The notes under the pieces were generated by a model. That model did no database searches, had not been told where the DNA came from, and saw nothing but the letters and a program-made list of their open reading frames with translations. Positions 16,843 to 26,679 of a stretch of 64,000 nucleotides of DNA are shown here, one piece after another (within the stretch, counting starts at the first letter, position 1; each line of letters starts with the position of its first letter). Origin of the DNA: Streptomyces venezuelae (GTDB taxonomy: Bacteria; Actinomycetota; Actinomycetes; Streptomycetales; Streptomycetaceae); assembly GCF_008642295.1 (NCBI RefSeq), contig NZ_CP029190.1, forward strand, positions 5,005,501-5,069,500. The letters run 5' to 3'. The position numbers and the translations under genes were made by a program.

Positions 16843-18288
16843 ATGACCACCTTCGTGGACCGCGTCGAGCTGCACGTCGCCGCGGGTAACGGAGGCCACG
16901 GCTGCGCCTCCGTTCACCGGGAGAAGTTCAAGCCGCTCGGCGGCCCCGACGGCGGCAACGGCGGCCGTGGCGGCGATGTGATCCTGGTCGTCGACCAGTC
17001 GATCACCACCCTGCTGGAGTATCACCACAGCCCGCACCGCAAGGCCACCAACGGCAAGCCGGGCGAGGGCGGCAACCGCTCCGGCAAGGACGGCCAGGAC
17101 CTGGTCCTCACCGTCCCCGACGGCACCGTGGTCCTCGACAAGGAGGGCAACATCCTGGCCGACCTGGTCGGCCAGGGCACCACCTATGTCGCCGCCGAAG
17201 GCGGCCGTGGCGGCCTCGGCAACGCCGCACTGGCCTCGGCCCGCCGCAAGGCGCCCGGCTTCGCCCTGCTCGGCGAGCCCGGCAAGGCCGGGGACATCGT
17301 CCTGGAGCTCAAGACCGTCGCCGATGTGGCGCTGGTCGGCTACCCGAGCGCCGGCAAGTCCTCGCTCATCTCGGTGCTCTCCGCCGCCAAGCCGAAGATC
17401 GCCGACTACCCCTTTACCACCCTGGTCCCGAACCTGGGCGTGGTCACCGCCGGTTCGACCGTCTACACCATCGCCGACGTCCCCGGCCTGATCCCGGGCG
17501 CCAGCCAGGGCCGTGGCCTCGGCCTGGAGTTCCTGCGGCACGTCGAGCGCTGCTCGGTGCTGGTGCACGTCCTGGACACCGCCACCCTGGAGTCCGACCG
17601 CGACCCCGTCTCCGACCTCGACGTCATCGAGGAGGAGCTCAAGCTGTACGGCGGCGGGCTGGAGAAGCGCCCGCGCCTGGTCGTCCTCAACAAGGTCGAC
17701 ATCCCCGATGGCCAGGACCTCGCCGAGATGATCCGCCCGGAGCTTGAGGAGCGCGGCTACAAGGTCTTCGAGGTGTCGGCCGTGGCCCGCACCGGCCTGA
17801 AGGAGCTGTCCTTCGCCCTCGCCGAGATCGTCGCCAAGGCGCGCGCCCGCAAGCCCAAGGAGGAGGCGACCCGGATCGTCATCCGTCCCAAGGCCGTGGA
17901 CGACGCCGGTTTCACCGTCACCTACGAGGAGGCGGAGGACCTCTACCGCGTCCGCGGCGAGAAGCCGGAGCGCTGGGTCCGCCAGACCGACTTCAACAAC
18001 GACGAGGCCGTGGGCTACCTCGCCGACCGCCTCAACCGCCTCGGCGTCGAGGACGCGCTGATGAAGGCCGGTGCCCGGGCGGGCGACGGCGTGGCCATCG
18101 GCCCCGACGAGAACGCGGTCGTCTTCGACTGGGAGCCGACCGTGATGGCCGGCGCCGAGATGCTGGGCCGCCGCGGTGAGGACCACCGCCTGGACGCCCC
18201 GCGTCCGGCCACCCAGCGCCGCAAGGAGAAGGAAGCCCAGCGCGGCGACGCCGCCCAGCGCGAGTACGACGAGTTCCGCCCCTTCTAG
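16843..18288 (+). CDS. obg: GTPase Obg/CgtA
   Basis: 481 aa GTPase of large-subunit ribosome assembly and, in Streptomyces, of the onset of aerial growth. The Gly-rich Obg fold covers residues 1-158 ([13 protein letters not shown]). The G domain follows, with the P-loop [10 protein letters not shown], switch region [22 protein letters not shown] and NKVD. Next is the C-terminal OCT domain ([20 protein letters not shown]) and a charged tail. The ATG at 16843 is preceded by GGAGGAACAACC. Length and motifs are complete. Confidence 0.97.
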   Translation: MTTFVDRVELHVAAGNGGHGCASVHREKFKPLGGPDGGNGGRGGDVILVVDQSITTLLEYHHSPHRKATNGKPGEGGNRSGKDGQDLVLTVPDGTVVLDKEGNILADLVGQGTTYVAAEGGRGGLGNAALASARRKAPGFALLGEPGKAGDIVLELKTVADVALVGYPSAGKSSLISVLSAAKPKIADYPFTTLVPNLGVVTAGSTVYTIADVPGLIPGASQGRGLGLEFLRHVERCSVLVHVLDTATLESDRDPVSDLDVIEEELKLYGGGLEKRPRLVVLNKVDIPDGQDLAEMIRPELEERGYKVFEVSAVARTGLKELSFALAEIVAKARARKPKEEATRIVIRPKAVDDAGFTVTYEEAEDLYRVRGEKPERWVRQTDFNNDEAVGYLADRLNRLGVEDALMKAGARAGDGVAIGPDENAVVFDWEPTVMAGAEMLGRRGEDHRLDAPRPATQRRKEKEAQRGDAAQREYDEFRPF

Positions 18289-18307
18289 AAGGTGCGCGGC
18301 CACCCCG

Positions 18308-18313
18308 TAGGAT
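18308..18313 (+). promoter_or_regulatory. -10 element of a probable leaderless promoter
   Basis: TAGGAT ends 7 bases before the GTG at 18321, with no ribosome binding site between. Transcription start would fall on or next to the start codon. Confidence 0.45.
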
Positions 18314-18320
18314 CGGGCCG

Positions 18321-19961
18321 GTGAGCAGCAACACTCCCACCGTCTCCGTCGTGGTGATCGCGTACAACGACGCCGGGCTCGTGGGCGAGGCCGTCCGGTC
18401 GGCACTCGCCCAGGGCCCGGCGGTCGGCGAGGTCATCGCCGTGAACGATGCGTCAGCCGACCGCACCGCCGAGGTCCTGGACGGGCTGGCCGCCGCCCAC
18501 CCGCTCCTGAAGGTGATCCACCGGACGGAGAACAGCGGGGGCTGCGGCACCCCCCGCAACGACGGCATCGCCGCCGCCACCGGCCGCTACGTCCTCTTCC
18601 TCGACAGCGACGACGTGCTGCCGCCGGGCGCGGCCGAAGCCCTGCTGCGCGCCGCCGAACGGCACCGGGCGCCGGTCACCGTCGGCTCCTGCGTACGCCG
18701 GGAGCTGCCCCAGGGCAACGACGTCCCGTGGATGCCCGGGCTGCACACCCCGGGCGCGGCGGGCGAGGTGATCGAGCGGCCCGCGGACCGCCCCGAACTG
18801 GTCCGCGACACCCTCTGCGTCAACAAGCTCTACCGCAAGGACTTCCTCGACGAGCACGGCATCCGGTTCCCCGACGGCCGGTTCGTCTACGAGGACTTCG
18901 TCTTCACCGCCCGGGTCCTGGCCGCGGCGCCCCGTATCGCCGTGATCGAGGACCTGGTCTACATCTGGCATGTGCGCCGCAGCGCGGCCCAGGTGTCCAT
19001 CTCCCTGGACCGCAAGGACGTCGGGAACTGGCGCTCCCGGATCGAGGCCCACCGCCGGGCCGCCGAGATCCTCGGCGCCTCCTCCAAGGAGCTCGGGCAG
19101 GCCTGCGCCGTCAAGTTCCTCGAGTACGACCTGCGCATGTACCTCCGGGAGCTCGGCAAGGACCCCGAGTACCGGGCCGCCTGGTGGCAGCTGACCCGCG
19201 CTTACCTCGACACCTTCGAGGAAGTGGCCGTCGAGGCCGCCGCCGCCAAGGCCCGCTGGATCGTCCGGGTGCTGCGCGCCGCCCCCGCCCCGCCCGCGGA
19301 CGTCGAACGCCTCACCCGGTTCGCCGCCGAACCGCCCCGCCTGCTGCCCCCGTACGCCACCGGCCCCGACGGCACCCCGGTGTGGAGCGCCGAGCTCCCC
19401 GAGGCCCGGCTCGACGGGCTGGCCGGGCTGCCGGTGGCCGAGCTGCCGGTCACCGTGGACGCCGGACCGGCCGGCTCCGGTGCCCTCGCCCTCCGCGTCC
19501 ACGACCTGTACGGGCGGCTCGCCGCGGCCGGCCCGCGGACCGTGCAGCTGCACTTCCTGCCCCGCGGGGGCGGCGAGCCGGTCAGCGGCCACCCGGTGGA
19601 GCTGCGCCCCGAGGACGGCGGGGCCGACGGCGGCGGCACCTGGATCGCCGAACTGCCCTTCAAACCGGCCGCGCTGGCCCTCGCCGGCCGCCGCCGCGGA
19701 CTGCGCGGCATGCAGGCCTGGGACCTGAGGGTGGGCGTGGAGTGTGCCGACGGGAGCTCCCTGCTCACCTCCCTGCGCCCCCTCGCCGAACTGCTGCGGA
19801 GGCGGGCGCTGCCCAGCAGCCGGTACGGTGTTCTGCTGGCGCAGCCGTACCGGACGGCCGCCGGATCGCTCGCGCTGCGGCTGGCGCCCGGCGCCGACGG
19901 GGCGGCCAACCTCGTACGCAACCGCCTCCACCGGTCCCGCACGGGCCGCGGGGCACGCTAG
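18321..19961 (+). CDS. Family 2 glycosyltransferase, wall polymer type
   Basis: 546 aa. The N-terminal ~230 residues are a GT-A fold: VSVVVIAYNDAGLVGEAVRSAL, then AVNDASADRT, the ENSGGCGTPRNDGI loop and the metal-binding FLDSDDV. These features match the N-terminal glycosyltransferase half of the TagF-like protein at 22216-25125. The C-terminal ~300 residues are unassigned and probably a wall polymer recognition or beta-rich domain. A nucleotide-sugar donor and a wall glycopolymer acceptor are likely. galE follows after 26 bases. The GTG at 18321 has a -10 hexamer immediately upstream rather than a ribosome binding site. Confidence 0.85.
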   Translation: MSSNTPTVSVVVIAYNDAGLVGEAVRSALAQGPAVGEVIAVNDASADRTAEVLDGLAAAHPLLKVIHRTENSGGCGTPRNDGIAAATGRYVLFLDSDDVLPPGAAEALLRAAERHRAPVTVGSCVRRELPQGNDVPWMPGLHTPGAAGEVIERPADRPELVRDTLCVNKLYRKDFLDEHGIRFPDGRFVYEDFVFTARVLAAAPRIAVIEDLVYIWHVRRSAAQVSISLDRKDVGNWRSRIEAHRRAAEILGASSKELGQACAVKFLEYDLRMYLRELGKDPEYRAAWWQLTRAYLDTFEEVAVEAAAAKARWIVRVLRAAPAPPADVERLTRFAAEPPRLLPPYATGPDGTPVWSAELPEARLDGLAGLPVAELPVTVDAGPAGSGALALRVHDLYGRLAAAGPRTVQLHFLPRGGGEPVSGHPVELRPEDGGADGGGTWIAELPFKPAALALAGRRRGLRGMQAWDLRVGVECADGSSLLTSLRPLAELLRRRALPSSRYGVLLAQPYRTAAGSLALRLAPGADGAANLVRNRLHRSRTGRGAR

Positions 19962-19987
19962 ACAACGGACAGGACTCGGGAGACCCC

Positions 19988-20983
19988 ATGACGTTTCTGA
20001 TCACCGGTGGCGCCGGATACATCGGCTCGCACGTGGTCCGCGCGATGCTGCTCGCGGGGGAGAAGGTGGTCGTCTTCGACGACCTGTCCACGGGGAACGA
20101 GGACCGGGTCCCGGAGGGCGTCCCCCTGGTGATCGGCACGGTGCTGGACCGGCTGGCGCTGGACGAGGCCATCCGCAAGCACAAGATCACCGGCGTGGTG
20201 CACCTGGCGGGCAAGAAGCAGGTCGGCGAGTCCGTCGAGAAGCCGATGTACTACTACCACGAGAACGTGGAGGGCCTGCAGGTCCTGCTGGGCGCGGTGG
20301 CCGCGGCCGGCATCCGCAACTTCCTGTTCTCCTCCTCGGCCTCCGTGTACGGAATGCCCGATGTGGACCTGGTCACCGAGAGCACCCCGTGTGCCCCGCT
20401 GAGCCCGTACGGCGAGACCAAGCTGGCCGGCGAGTGGCTGGTCCGGGCGGCCGGCCGGGCGCACGGCATCTCCACCGCCTGCCTGCGCTACTTCAACGTG
20501 GCCGGTGCCGCGGCCCCGGAGCTCGCCGACACCGGCGTGTTCAACCTGGTCCCGATGGTCTTCGAGCGGTTCGACCAGGGCGAGGGCGCCCGGATCTTCG
20601 GCGACGACTACCCGACCCCGGACGGCACCTGCATCCGCGACTACATCCACGTCGAGGACCTGGCGGAGGCCCATGTGGTGGCCGCCCGCAAGCTGGCCGA
20701 GTGGGCCGCGGCCGGCGAGTACCGGGACCTCACCGTGAACATCGGCCGCGGCGAGGGCGTTTCCGTCCGCGAGATGGTGGACCTCCTCAACGAGAACACC
20801 GGGCACAGCCACGCCCCGGTGATCACCCCGCGCCGGCCCGGCGACCCGGCCAAGGTGGTGGCCTCGGCCGACCGGATCGCCGCCGAGCTGGGCTGGAAGG
20901 CCCGCCACGACGTCCGCGAGATGATCACCTCGGCCTGGGCGGGCTGGCAGGCCAACAAGACCGCCGTCCACCACGAGCGCTGA
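19988..20983 (+). CDS. galE: UDP-glucose 4-epimerase
   Basis: 331 aa short-chain dehydrogenase-type epimerase converting UDP-glucose and UDP-galactose. It has the NAD-binding MTFLITGGAGYIGSHVV, HLAGKKQVGESV, the SSASVYG serine block and the catalytic YGETK. RYFNVAGAA and DGTCIRDYIHVEDLAEAH are typical of GalE rather than other extended epimerases. The ATG at 19988 follows a GGACTCGGGAGACCCC ribosome binding site. Its place among glycosyltransferases suggests it feeds galactose into the wall polymer rather than galactose catabolism. Confidence 0.93.
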   Translation: MTFLITGGAGYIGSHVVRAMLLAGEKVVVFDDLSTGNEDRVPEGVPLVIGTVLDRLALDEAIRKHKITGVVHLAGKKQVGESVEKPMYYYHENVEGLQVLLGAVAAAGIRNFLFSSSASVYGMPDVDLVTESTPCAPLSPYGETKLAGEWLVRAAGRAHGISTACLRYFNVAGAAAPELADTGVFNLVPMVFERFDQGEGARIFGDDYPTPDGTCIRDYIHVEDLAEAHVVAARKLAEWAAAGEYRDLTVNIGRGEGVSVREMVDLLNENTGHSHAPVITPRRPGDPAKVVASADRIAAELGWKARHDVREMITSAWAGWQANKTAVHHER

Positions 20984-21007
20984 CCGCCGCCCTCACGCCG
21001 TACGTAC

Positions 21008-21046
21008 GAAGCCGCCCGCCCCGGAGGAACCGGGGCGGGCGGCTTC
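21008..21046. terminator. Bidirectional terminator between galE and the GT4 gene
   Basis: GAAGCCGCCCGCCCCGG at 21008-21024 pairs perfectly with 21030-21046 (17 bp, loop AGGAA). It lies between convergent genes, 24 bases from each end. Confidence 0.9.
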
Positions 21047-21070
21047 ACGCATACGGTGCGCGCCGGCGGG

Positions 21071-22219
21071 TCAGCGCTGGAGGAAGGCGAACAGCGCTTC
21101 CCACCGGTCCGTGATGTCGGCGCTGGAGTAGCGCTGCACCTCACGGAAGGCGGTGTCGCCGAGCCGGTCCCGGTACTCCCGGTCCGACATCAGCCGGTCC
21201 AGGTGCGCGGCCAGCTCGATGGTGTTGCCCAGCCGGGCCAGCAGCCCGTCCTCGCCGTGCGACACGATCTCCCGGACGCCCGGCGCGCAGTCGAAGGCCA
21301 CCGGCGGCACGCCCGCCGCCATGGCCTCCAGCAGGGTGATCGGGAAGCCCTCGGCCCGGGAGGCCTGCGCGAACACGGAGGCACCCTGGAGCGCCCCCAG
21401 CACATCGCCGGTGCTGCCCATCCACTCCACCGAGTCGTCCAGGCCCAGCGAGGTGCAGTAGGCCCGCAGGGTCGCCTCCTCGGCGCCCGCGCCGTAGATC
21501 CGCAGGGTCCAGTCCGGGTGCAGCGGAGCAGCCTCCGACCAGGCGTCCAGCAGCAGGTCCACACCCTTCTCGAAGGCGAGGCGGCCGACCGAGGCCACCA
21601 CCTTCGCCTCGCGCGGGGCGGGCGCCTCCGGCATGAAGGGCAGCGGGTTCGGCATGGAGCCCACATTGTCCATCCCGGAGCGGATCCACAGGTCCGCGTC
21701 CTCCGGGGTGAGCACCAGCAGCCGGTCCACGTCCTTGTAGTGGCGCCGGACCCGGGCCGCCCGCGAGGACTTGTGGCTGGCCTCGTAGGACTCGTGGCTC
21801 ATCCCGATGACGGTGAGCCCCTTGGTGTCGGCGAGCGCCACCCACTCCATCGCCCAGACCTGGGTGCAGATGACCACGGCACCCGGGCCGGCCGCCCGGA
21901 ACAGTGCGTTCAGCTTCTCGGCCTGCTCGCGCATCCCGGCCCGGCGGGCCGACTGGCGGCGACGCTCGGCGGCGTTCAGCTTCCCCTTGAGACCGCGCAG
22001 CGCGCGCGGCGAGGGCGGCCGTACGTCGTACAGACAGGTCGTCTTGTACGGCAGGTCCGCGGGGAACTGCTGGCGGAGGGACTCCTCCACCGGTGCGATG
22101 CCGATGACATGCACCCGGTGGCCGCGGTCGGCGAGGAGCCGGGCCATCTGGTGCGACCAGGTGGTCACACCGCCGATCTCGTCGACGCTGTTGGAGACGA
22201 AAAAGATGTCACGGCTCAC
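21071..22219 (-). CDS. Family 4 glycosyltransferase
   Basis: 382 aa GT-B fold enzyme. The N-terminal half has FFVSNSVDEIGGVTTWSHQMARLLADRGH, the acceptor-side Gly-rich loop. The C-terminal half has VASVGRLAFEKGVDLLLDAW, IYGAGAEEATLR and the donor-binding EGFPITLLEAMAAGVPPVAFD. It probably adds a sugar to a lipid-linked or wall polymer intermediate. Its GTG start overlaps the stop of the TagF-like gene by 4 bases (GTGA), so the two are translationally coupled. Confidence 0.88.
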   Translation of the reverse strand: MSRDIFFVSNSVDEIGGVTTWSHQMARLLADRGHRVHVIGIAPVEESLRQQFPADLPYKTTCLYDVRPPSPRALRGLKGKLNAAERRRQSARRAGMREQAEKLNALFRAAGPGAVVICTQVWAMEWVALADTKGLTVIGMSHESYEASHKSSRAARVRRHYKDVDRLLVLTPEDADLWIRSGMDNVGSMPNPLPFMPEAPAPREAKVVASVGRLAFEKGVDLLLDAWSEAAPLHPDWTLRIYGAGAEEATLRAYCTSLGLDDSVEWMGSTGDVLGALQGASVFAQASRAEGFPITLLEAMAAGVPPVAFDCAPGVREIVSHGEDGLLARLGNTIELAAHLDRLMSDREYRDRLGDTAFREVQRYSSADITDRWEALFAFLQR

Positions 22220-25125
22220 TTGCCGCTCCCCTGGAAGAACTTCTCGACGATCTGTGCAGCCGCGGTCCCGCGGTCGTGCTCGCCGAACTCGGCGAGGAAG
22301 CGCTGCCGCGCCTCGGCGTACTTGGCGTCGGCCTCCTCGAACACGGCGATCGCCTGGAGGAGTTCGTCCGCCGTGGCCACGACCGGGCCGGGCGCCTTCT
22401 CCTTGAGGTCGAAGTAGGTGCCGCGGATGTCGCCGGCGTACGCCTCGTAGTCGTAGGCGAAGAACAGCATCGGCCGGTCCAGGACCGCGTAGTCGAACAT
22501 CACGGACGAGTAGTCGGTGATCAGACCGTCGGCCAGGGCCAGCAGCGGGGTGATGTCGTGGTGCTTGGACACGTCGATCACCCGGCCCGCCACCGAGGGC
22601 GGCAGCGAGACGCTGTTGAGGTAGTGGGTGCGCACCAGCAGGGTGAAACGGTCACCCAGCCGCTCGGCGAACTCCTCCACGTCGAAGGGGAACTCGAAGC
22701 CCTCCACCGAACCGTCCACCGCCGCCCGGAAGGTCGGCGCGTACAGCAGCACCTTCTTCTCCGGGGCGATGCCCAGCTCGGCCGCGAGCGGTCCGCGGAC
22801 CCGCTCGCCGCTGTCCGCCTCCTCGCGGTAGGCCGCCACCAGGGCGTCGTTGCGCGGATATCCGGTGGGCAGCAGCACCTCCTCGCGGAGCCGGAAGCCC
22901 TTGGCGAGGGTGCGCCGGTCGTGCTCGGAGCGGATCAGGAAGTGGTCGAAGCGGTCCACGGCCTTCTGGAACTTGGCCTGCCCGTCCTGGCCGAGGGCCT
23001 TGGTGCGCGGCTCGTGGAAGCCCATCCGCTTGAGCGCGGAGCCGTGCCAGGTCTGGATGTACGTGGTCCCCGGCCGCTTGGCCAGCGCCAGCGGGAAGCC
23101 CTGGTTGTCGATCCAGAACTCGGCCTGGGCCAGCGCCCGCAGGTACTGCCAGCTCCACCGCTTGACCAGGGTGGCCTCCTTGGGGAAGCCGGTGGGCTTG
23201 GCGCCCGCGTACGCCCAGACGGCCTGGAAGTCGACGCCCTGGCGGACCATTTCCTCGTAGATCGCCTTGGGACTGTCGCTGTACTGCTTGCCCATGTGGC
23301 TCTCGAAGACCACCAGGCCCTTCTTGATGGGCAGCTTGGAGAAGACCTCGTGATAGGCCTTCACCTTCTGCTCGCCCGAGCCGATGTTCCGCTTGGTCTT
23401 CAGGGCCTTCTTCAGGCTCCGCTTGACCACGCCGGCGGCCTTGCCGTGCATCGCGTTGTTGATCAGTGCCTGGGTGCGCACGGCCGCCGCGCCCTCGGCG
23501 GTGAGCACATAGGAGAGGTTGCCCTTCTTGGTGATCTCCGGCTCGAAGCGGTCGGAGACCAGCCGGGTCAGCCGGGGGCGGACCCGCAGCGCAGCCGCCT
23601 CTTCCAGGTCGACCCCGCCGACCGCCACCCGGGTGGAGACCCGGTCGCCGCCGGCCGTCAGCTTCAGACGGACGTCCCACACCGCGTCGATGATGCCGAG
23701 CGGCCGGACGGTCTTGCCGATGTCGGCCCGGACGGTCCACTCGATCGTGTCACCGGCGTGCCTGATCGTTTCCACCGGGAAGCTGAACGACTTCACGCCG
23801 ATCTGGCGGCGGGCCCGGAACTCCAGGTCCGCCTTCAGCGGCGCGTCCTCGGCGATCCGCCGCAGCGGGTTCACCATCGCGCCGGACAGGGTGACCGTGC
23901 CGCGCCCGTCGTCCTGGTACGAGGTCAGCCGGTTGCCCAGCGCGAGCGAGCCGAGCGGGGCGGTGTGGAAGCCCTGCTCGGTGACGTCCAGTATCCGGCG
24001 GGCCTCGGTGTCCGACGGGTCGTCGATGTGCTGCGCGCACCAGTAGATGCGCCCGTCCCGCTCCGCGAGCGGGGAGGTGAGCCGGCCCTTGTTGGTCATC
24101 GACTCGGCGGCCGGGACCAGGTTCTCCCAGTCCTCCTTGCCGAGCAGGTAGGCGCAGATCGCCTGGAGGTGGTTGACCTGGTCGTACGCGGCGGGGTCGA
24201 TGCCCGCCAGGTAGCCGTTGGCCAGCCGGGCGAACTCCTGCCGGTAGTCGTCGTCCACCAGGTGCAGGTCGCGCAGGTGCAGCACCAGGTCGTGCTTGAG
24301 GAACTTGGCGTCCTTGGCCGACTTGATCTCGTCGTGCCCGTGGGCGGCGAGCAGCTCGTCGACCCGGCGGTGGATCTCCATCCGGTGGACGAAGTTCGCG
24401 ATCTCGTGCCGCCGGTTGCTGATCGACTTGGCTGCGGTGTTCTCGACCACGTTCCAGAAGTAGACGTGGTTCGGGATCAGGGTGATCCGGCGGGCCGCGA
24501 CATACGCCTGTGCCGAGAACAGCAGGTCCTCGTAGTGGATGCCGACCGGGAACTCCAGCCCCTGCTCCAGCAGGAACGCGCGCCGGTAGCACTTGTTCGT
24601 GGAGAGGGTGTCGTAGACCAGCAGGTCCGGGTACTCGGTGATGGATTCCAGGGTCCGGGTGCGGGCGTAGATCCACGGGTACCACTCGGTGGTCTTGCCC
24701 CACCGGTTGTCGAGGTGGACCCGGACGCACATGCCCGACACGAGGTCGGAGCCGGTCCGCTCGGCGGCGTCCAGCATGTTCCGGCAGGCGTTGCGCTCCA
24801 GCACGTCGTCACTGTCCAGGAACATGACGTAGGTGCCGGTGGCCTGCCGGATGCCGTGATTGCGGGGCGCACCGCAGCCGCCGCTGTTCTCCGGCAGCCG
24901 GAACGCGCGCACCCGGCCCGGGTGCGCCGCTTCGAGGGATTGCGCCACCTCGTACGACCGGTCCTTGCTGCAGTCGTCGACGATGACGACCTCGACCCCG
25001 TGCAGGGTCTGGTCCAGCACCGACTGGACGGCTGTCGGCAGACGCTCTGCGTCGTTGTAGACGATGACGACCACGGAGACGTCAGGCACGTGCACCTCGA
25101 TCCCTATTTGTTCCGTTCCGTTCAA
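22216..25125 (-). CDS. Bifunctional GT2 / CDP-glycerol glycerophosphotransferase (TagF-like)
   Basis: 969 aa two-domain enzyme. Residues 10-230 are a GT-A glycosyltransferase (VSVVVIVYNDAERLPTAVQS, VDDCSKDRS, ENSGGCGAPRNHGI, FLDSDDVLERN). Residues ~580-960 are a TagB/TagF polymerase domain with FESHMGKQYSDSPKAIYEEM, TYIQTWHGSALKRMGF, LLPTGYPRND, LLYAPTFR and LITDYSSVMFDYAVLDRP. It should polymerise a polyol-phosphate wall polymer at the inner membrane face and also transfer a sugar. The TTG at 25125 is supported by TAGTTT ending 7 bases upstream (leaderless). GTG codons at 25095 and 25089 are alternatives just before the conserved core. Confidence 0.88.
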   Translation of the reverse strand: MNGTEQIGIEVHVPDVSVVVIVYNDAERLPTAVQSVLDQTLHGVEVVIVDDCSKDRSYEVAQSLEAAHPGRVRAFRLPENSGGCGAPRNHGIRQATGTYVMFLDSDDVLERNACRNMLDAAERTGSDLVSGMCVRVHLDNRWGKTTEWYPWIYARTRTLESITEYPDLLVYDTLSTNKCYRRAFLLEQGLEFPVGIHYEDLLFSAQAYVAARRITLIPNHVYFWNVVENTAAKSISNRRHEIANFVHRMEIHRRVDELLAAHGHDEIKSAKDAKFLKHDLVLHLRDLHLVDDDYRQEFARLANGYLAGIDPAAYDQVNHLQAICAYLLGKEDWENLVPAAESMTNKGRLTSPLAERDGRIYWCAQHIDDPSDTEARRILDVTEQGFHTAPLGSLALGNRLTSYQDDGRGTVTLSGAMVNPLRRIAEDAPLKADLEFRARRQIGVKSFSFPVETIRHAGDTIEWTVRADIGKTVRPLGIIDAVWDVRLKLTAGGDRVSTRVAVGGVDLEEAAALRVRPRLTRLVSDRFEPEITKKGNLSYVLTAEGAAAVRTQALINNAMHGKAAGVVKRSLKKALKTKRNIGSGEQKVKAYHEVFSKLPIKKGLVVFESHMGKQYSDSPKAIYEEMVRQGVDFQAVWAYAGAKPTGFPKEATLVKRWSWQYLRALAQAEFWIDNQGFPLALAKRPGTTYIQTWHGSALKRMGFHEPRTKALGQDGQAKFQKAVDRFDHFLIRSEHDRRTLAKGFRLREEVLLPTGYPRNDALVAAYREEADSGERVRGPLAAELGIAPEKKVLLYAPTFRAAVDGSVEGFEFPFDVEEFAERLGDRFTLLVRTHYLNSVSLPPSVAGRVIDVSKHHDITPLLALADGLITDYSSVMFDYAVLDRPMLFFAYDYEAYAGDIRGTYFDLKEKAPGPVVATADELLQAIAVFEEADAKYAEARQRFLAEFGEHDRGTAAAQIVEKFFQGSGK

Positions 25126-25132
25126 CCCGTCA

Positions 25133-25138
25133 AAACTA
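25133..25138 (-). promoter_or_regulatory. -10 element of a probable leaderless promoter for the TagF-like gene
   Basis: On the minus strand TAGTTT ends 7 bases before the TTG at 25125. This supports that rare start codon as the first base of the transcript. Confidence 0.4.
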
Positions 25139-25223
25139 CCGTGTGTTCCACTCGGCTCCGGCAGCCGACCTGCGGGCGTGCATACTTCTAGGGCATGCCG
25201 ATCCGGCCCAGCAGGAAGTGTTC

Positions 25224-26165
25224 ATGACGAAGCTGTCCGTAGTCGTTCCTTGCTACAACGAAGAAGCGGTCATCGACAGCTTCGACCTCGAGATCCGCAA
25301 GGTTCTGGACTCCCTCCCCGTCGAGTACGAGGTCTGTTACGTCGACGACGGCAGCCGCGACGGCACGCTGTCGAAGCTCCGCAAGCTCGCCGAGGTGAAT
25401 CCGGAGCAGACCCGGTACGTCTCCTTCAGCCGAAACTTCGGCAAGGAGGCCGGCATGCTCGCCGGCCTGCGCGAGGCCACCGGCGACGCCGTGGTGATCA
25501 TGGATGCCGACCTCCAGCACCCGCCGGAGCTGATCGGCAAGATGCTGGACCTCTACGGTCTCGGCCACGACCAGATCATCGCCCGGCGCAACCGCGAGGG
25601 CGACAAGAAGGTCCGCTCCGCCCTGAGCAGCCTGTACTACCGCGCGGTCAACCGGTGGGTCGACGTCGAGCTCACCGACGGCGTCGGCGACTTCCGGATG
25701 CTCTCCCGCCCGGCGGTGGACGCCCTGCTCTCGCTCCAGGAGTACAACCGGTTCTCCAAGGGCCTGTTCTCCTGGATCGGTTTCGACACGATCACGTTCG
25801 ACTACCAGAACGCGCAGCGCGAGGCCGGCGAGACCAAGTGGAAGTTCGGCTCCCTGCTGAACTACGCCATGGACGGGCTGATCTCCTTCAACAACCGTCC
25901 GCTGCGGCTGGCGATCTGGATGGGCGCGGCGCTGACCGCCGTCGGCGCCCTCTACACCCTGTGGATCATCATCCAGGCGCTCACCACCGGAGTCACCACC
26001 CCCGGTTACGTCACCCTGGTGGCGATCATCGTCGGCCTGGGCGGCGTCCAGATGAGCATGCTCGGCCTGATCGGCGAGTACATCGGCCGCATCTACTACG
26101 AGACCAAGCGCCGCCCGCACTTCCTGGTGAAGGAATCGCACGGCGTCGACGTGGACGCCAAGTGA
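25224..26165 (+). CDS. GtrB/DPM1-like polyprenyl-phosphate glycosyltransferase
   Basis: 313 aa family 2 glycosyltransferase with a membrane anchor. Residues 1-230: KLSVVVPCYNEEAVIDSF, YVDDGSRDGT, FSRNFGKEAGMLAGL, metal-binding IMDADLQHPPE, and the DFRML-SLQEYNRFSKGLF block. Two C-terminal transmembrane segments (about 235-260 and 270-295) fit the undecaprenyl-phosphate glucosyltransferase GtrB group. It should load a sugar onto a polyprenyl phosphate for export. The ATG at 25224 follows AGGAAGTGTTC. The stop overlaps the gtrA-like GTG by 4 bases. Confidence 0.9.
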   Translation: MTKLSVVVPCYNEEAVIDSFDLEIRKVLDSLPVEYEVCYVDDGSRDGTLSKLRKLAEVNPEQTRYVSFSRNFGKEAGMLAGLREATGDAVVIMDADLQHPPELIGKMLDLYGLGHDQIIARRNREGDKKVRSALSSLYYRAVNRWVDVELTDGVGDFRMLSRPAVDALLSLQEYNRFSKGLFSWIGFDTITFDYQNAQREAGETKWKFGSLLNYAMDGLISFNNRPLRLAIWMGAALTAVGALYTLWIIIQALTTGVTTPGYVTLVAIIVGLGGVQMSMLGLIGEYIGRIYYETKRRPHFLVKESHGVDVDAK

Positions 26166-26593
26166 GCTCCTCGAAGGACCAGCTCGGCCAGGTCGTCCGC
26201 TTCGGCCTGGTCGGGGGCGTCAACACCGGCACCTTCTTCGGCATCTACCTGCTCCTGCACCCGTGGATGCCGTACTTCGCCGCGTACACCCTCGCCTTCG
26301 TGCTGTCGATGATCGGGTCGTTCTTCATGAACACCTACTTCACCTACCGCACCCGGCCCACCTGGAAGAAGTTCCTGCTCTTCCCGCTGACCAACGTCAC
26401 CAACTACGTCATCCAGTCGGTGGGCCTGTACGCCCTGGTGACCTGGGCCGGCCTGAACACCAAGATCGCCCCGCTGGTCGCCGCGGTGGTCGCGATCCCG
26501 TTCACCTTCCTGCTCTCCCGCAAGATCCTGGTCCCCGGAGCCCGCGCCGACGCCCCGGAGAAGGAGCAGGACCGCAGTACGTCCACGGTCTGA
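26162..26593 (+). CDS. GtrA-family membrane protein, probable polyprenyl-sugar flippase
   Basis: 143 aa with four hydrophobic segments. It begins SSSKDQLGQVVRFGLVGGVNTGTFFGIYLLL, the GtrA signature, followed by AFVLSMIGSFFMNTYFTYR and a C-terminal FLLSRKILV. GtrA proteins are thought to move polyprenyl-phosphate sugars across the membrane, which pairs functionally with the GtrB-like enzyme upstream. The GTG at 26162 overlaps its stop (GTGA). Confidence 0.88.
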   Translation: MSSSKDQLGQVVRFGLVGGVNTGTFFGIYLLLHPWMPYFAAYTLAFVLSMIGSFFMNTYFTYRTRPTWKKFLLFPLTNVTNYVIQSVGLYALVTWAGLNTKIAPLVAAVVAIPFTFLLSRKILVPGARADAPEKEQDRSTSTV

Positions 26594-26679
26594 AACCCGA
26601 AGGCGGCCCTGCGCGGGCACCCCGTAAATTGAGGGCAGACACGCGCAGGATCGTCTGCCGTCGGGCAAAAGGGGAGAAC

